Assembly: GCA_030604545.1 (NCBI GenBank)
Contig: JAUVVS010000011.1
Span: 1 to 14,875 of the forward strand
Direction of reading: 5' to 3'
From: Deltaproteobacteria bacterium
Lineage (GTDB): Bacteria; Desulfobacterota; Desulfobacteria; Desulfobacterales; JAUVVS01
Length of the DNA: 14,875 nt
A model generated the notes under the pieces. The model searched no databases. It worked only from the letters and a program-made list of their open reading frames with translations, and was not told the origin of the DNA. Of this stretch, positions 14,816 through 14,875 are shown one piece after another. Made by a program: the position numbers and the translations under genes. How positions within the stretch are numbered: the first letter of the stretch is position 1; every line of letters starts with the position of its first letter.

Positions 14816-14875
14816 AAGTTTATTCTTTCTTTCCTTAACCCGCTTTTCTCACCAGTTTGATTTGTTCATTTGCAA

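Noticed and set aside
14835..14875. Possible C-terminal end of a minus-strand gene (12 codons ending ANEQIKLVRKAG then TAA).
   Set aside because: Only 41 bases are available; an open frame of that length is expected by chance and no motif is recognisable.

Overview
This window is a lipopolysaccharide (LPS) assembly and export locus of a Gram-negative bacterium. The DNA is AT-rich. Two things suggest an anaerobic Desulfobacterota/Desulfobacterales-type organism: the gene content (a Gfo/Idh/MocA dehydrogenase directly before lpxB, then msbA, with lpxK further down and several family-9 glycosyltransferases) and the word-like inverted repeats between genes. That assignment is inference from gene order and repeat style; no rRNA or other taxonomic marker is present.

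Positions 173-8971 form a same-strand block of lipid A and LPS-export genes. In order they are a Gfo/Idh/MocA oxidoreductase (possibly GnnA-like), lpxB (lipid A disaccharide synthase), msbA (lipid A flippase ABC transporter), lptF and lptG (permease pair of the LPS extractor), a UPF0104/YbhN-like multi-pass membrane protein, and lpxK (lipid A 4'-kinase). The last two share an ATGA stop/start overlap. Together they make the lipid A disaccharide, phosphorylate it, flip it across the inner membrane and hand it to the Lpt bridge. The Kdo transferase gene waaA and the other Lpt genes (lptA, lptB, lptC) are not in the window.

Positions 9138-14815 hold core or outer-saccharide glycosyltransferases: a GT2 enzyme of the WaaE/LgtF type, a GT9 heptosyltransferase-like gene, a second GT9 on the opposite strand converging on a strong bidirectional terminator, a GT4 enzyme and a third GT9. 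Their acceptors and sugars cannot be read from sequence alone.

The intergenic DNA is unusual. Three gaps carry distinct imperfect inverted repeats (1211-1350, 12200-12327, 13480-13681) and a fourth (4308-4471) carries a short palindrome and probable repeat. In two of the elements the arms are built from iterated seven-base words. Two of them bracket the GT4 gene. I found no tRNA, rRNA, CRISPR array, transposase or phage gene. No wholly new system is evident. The best leads are the lone GnnA-like oxidoreductase, the membrane protein coupled to lpxK, and the heptad-built inverted repeats.
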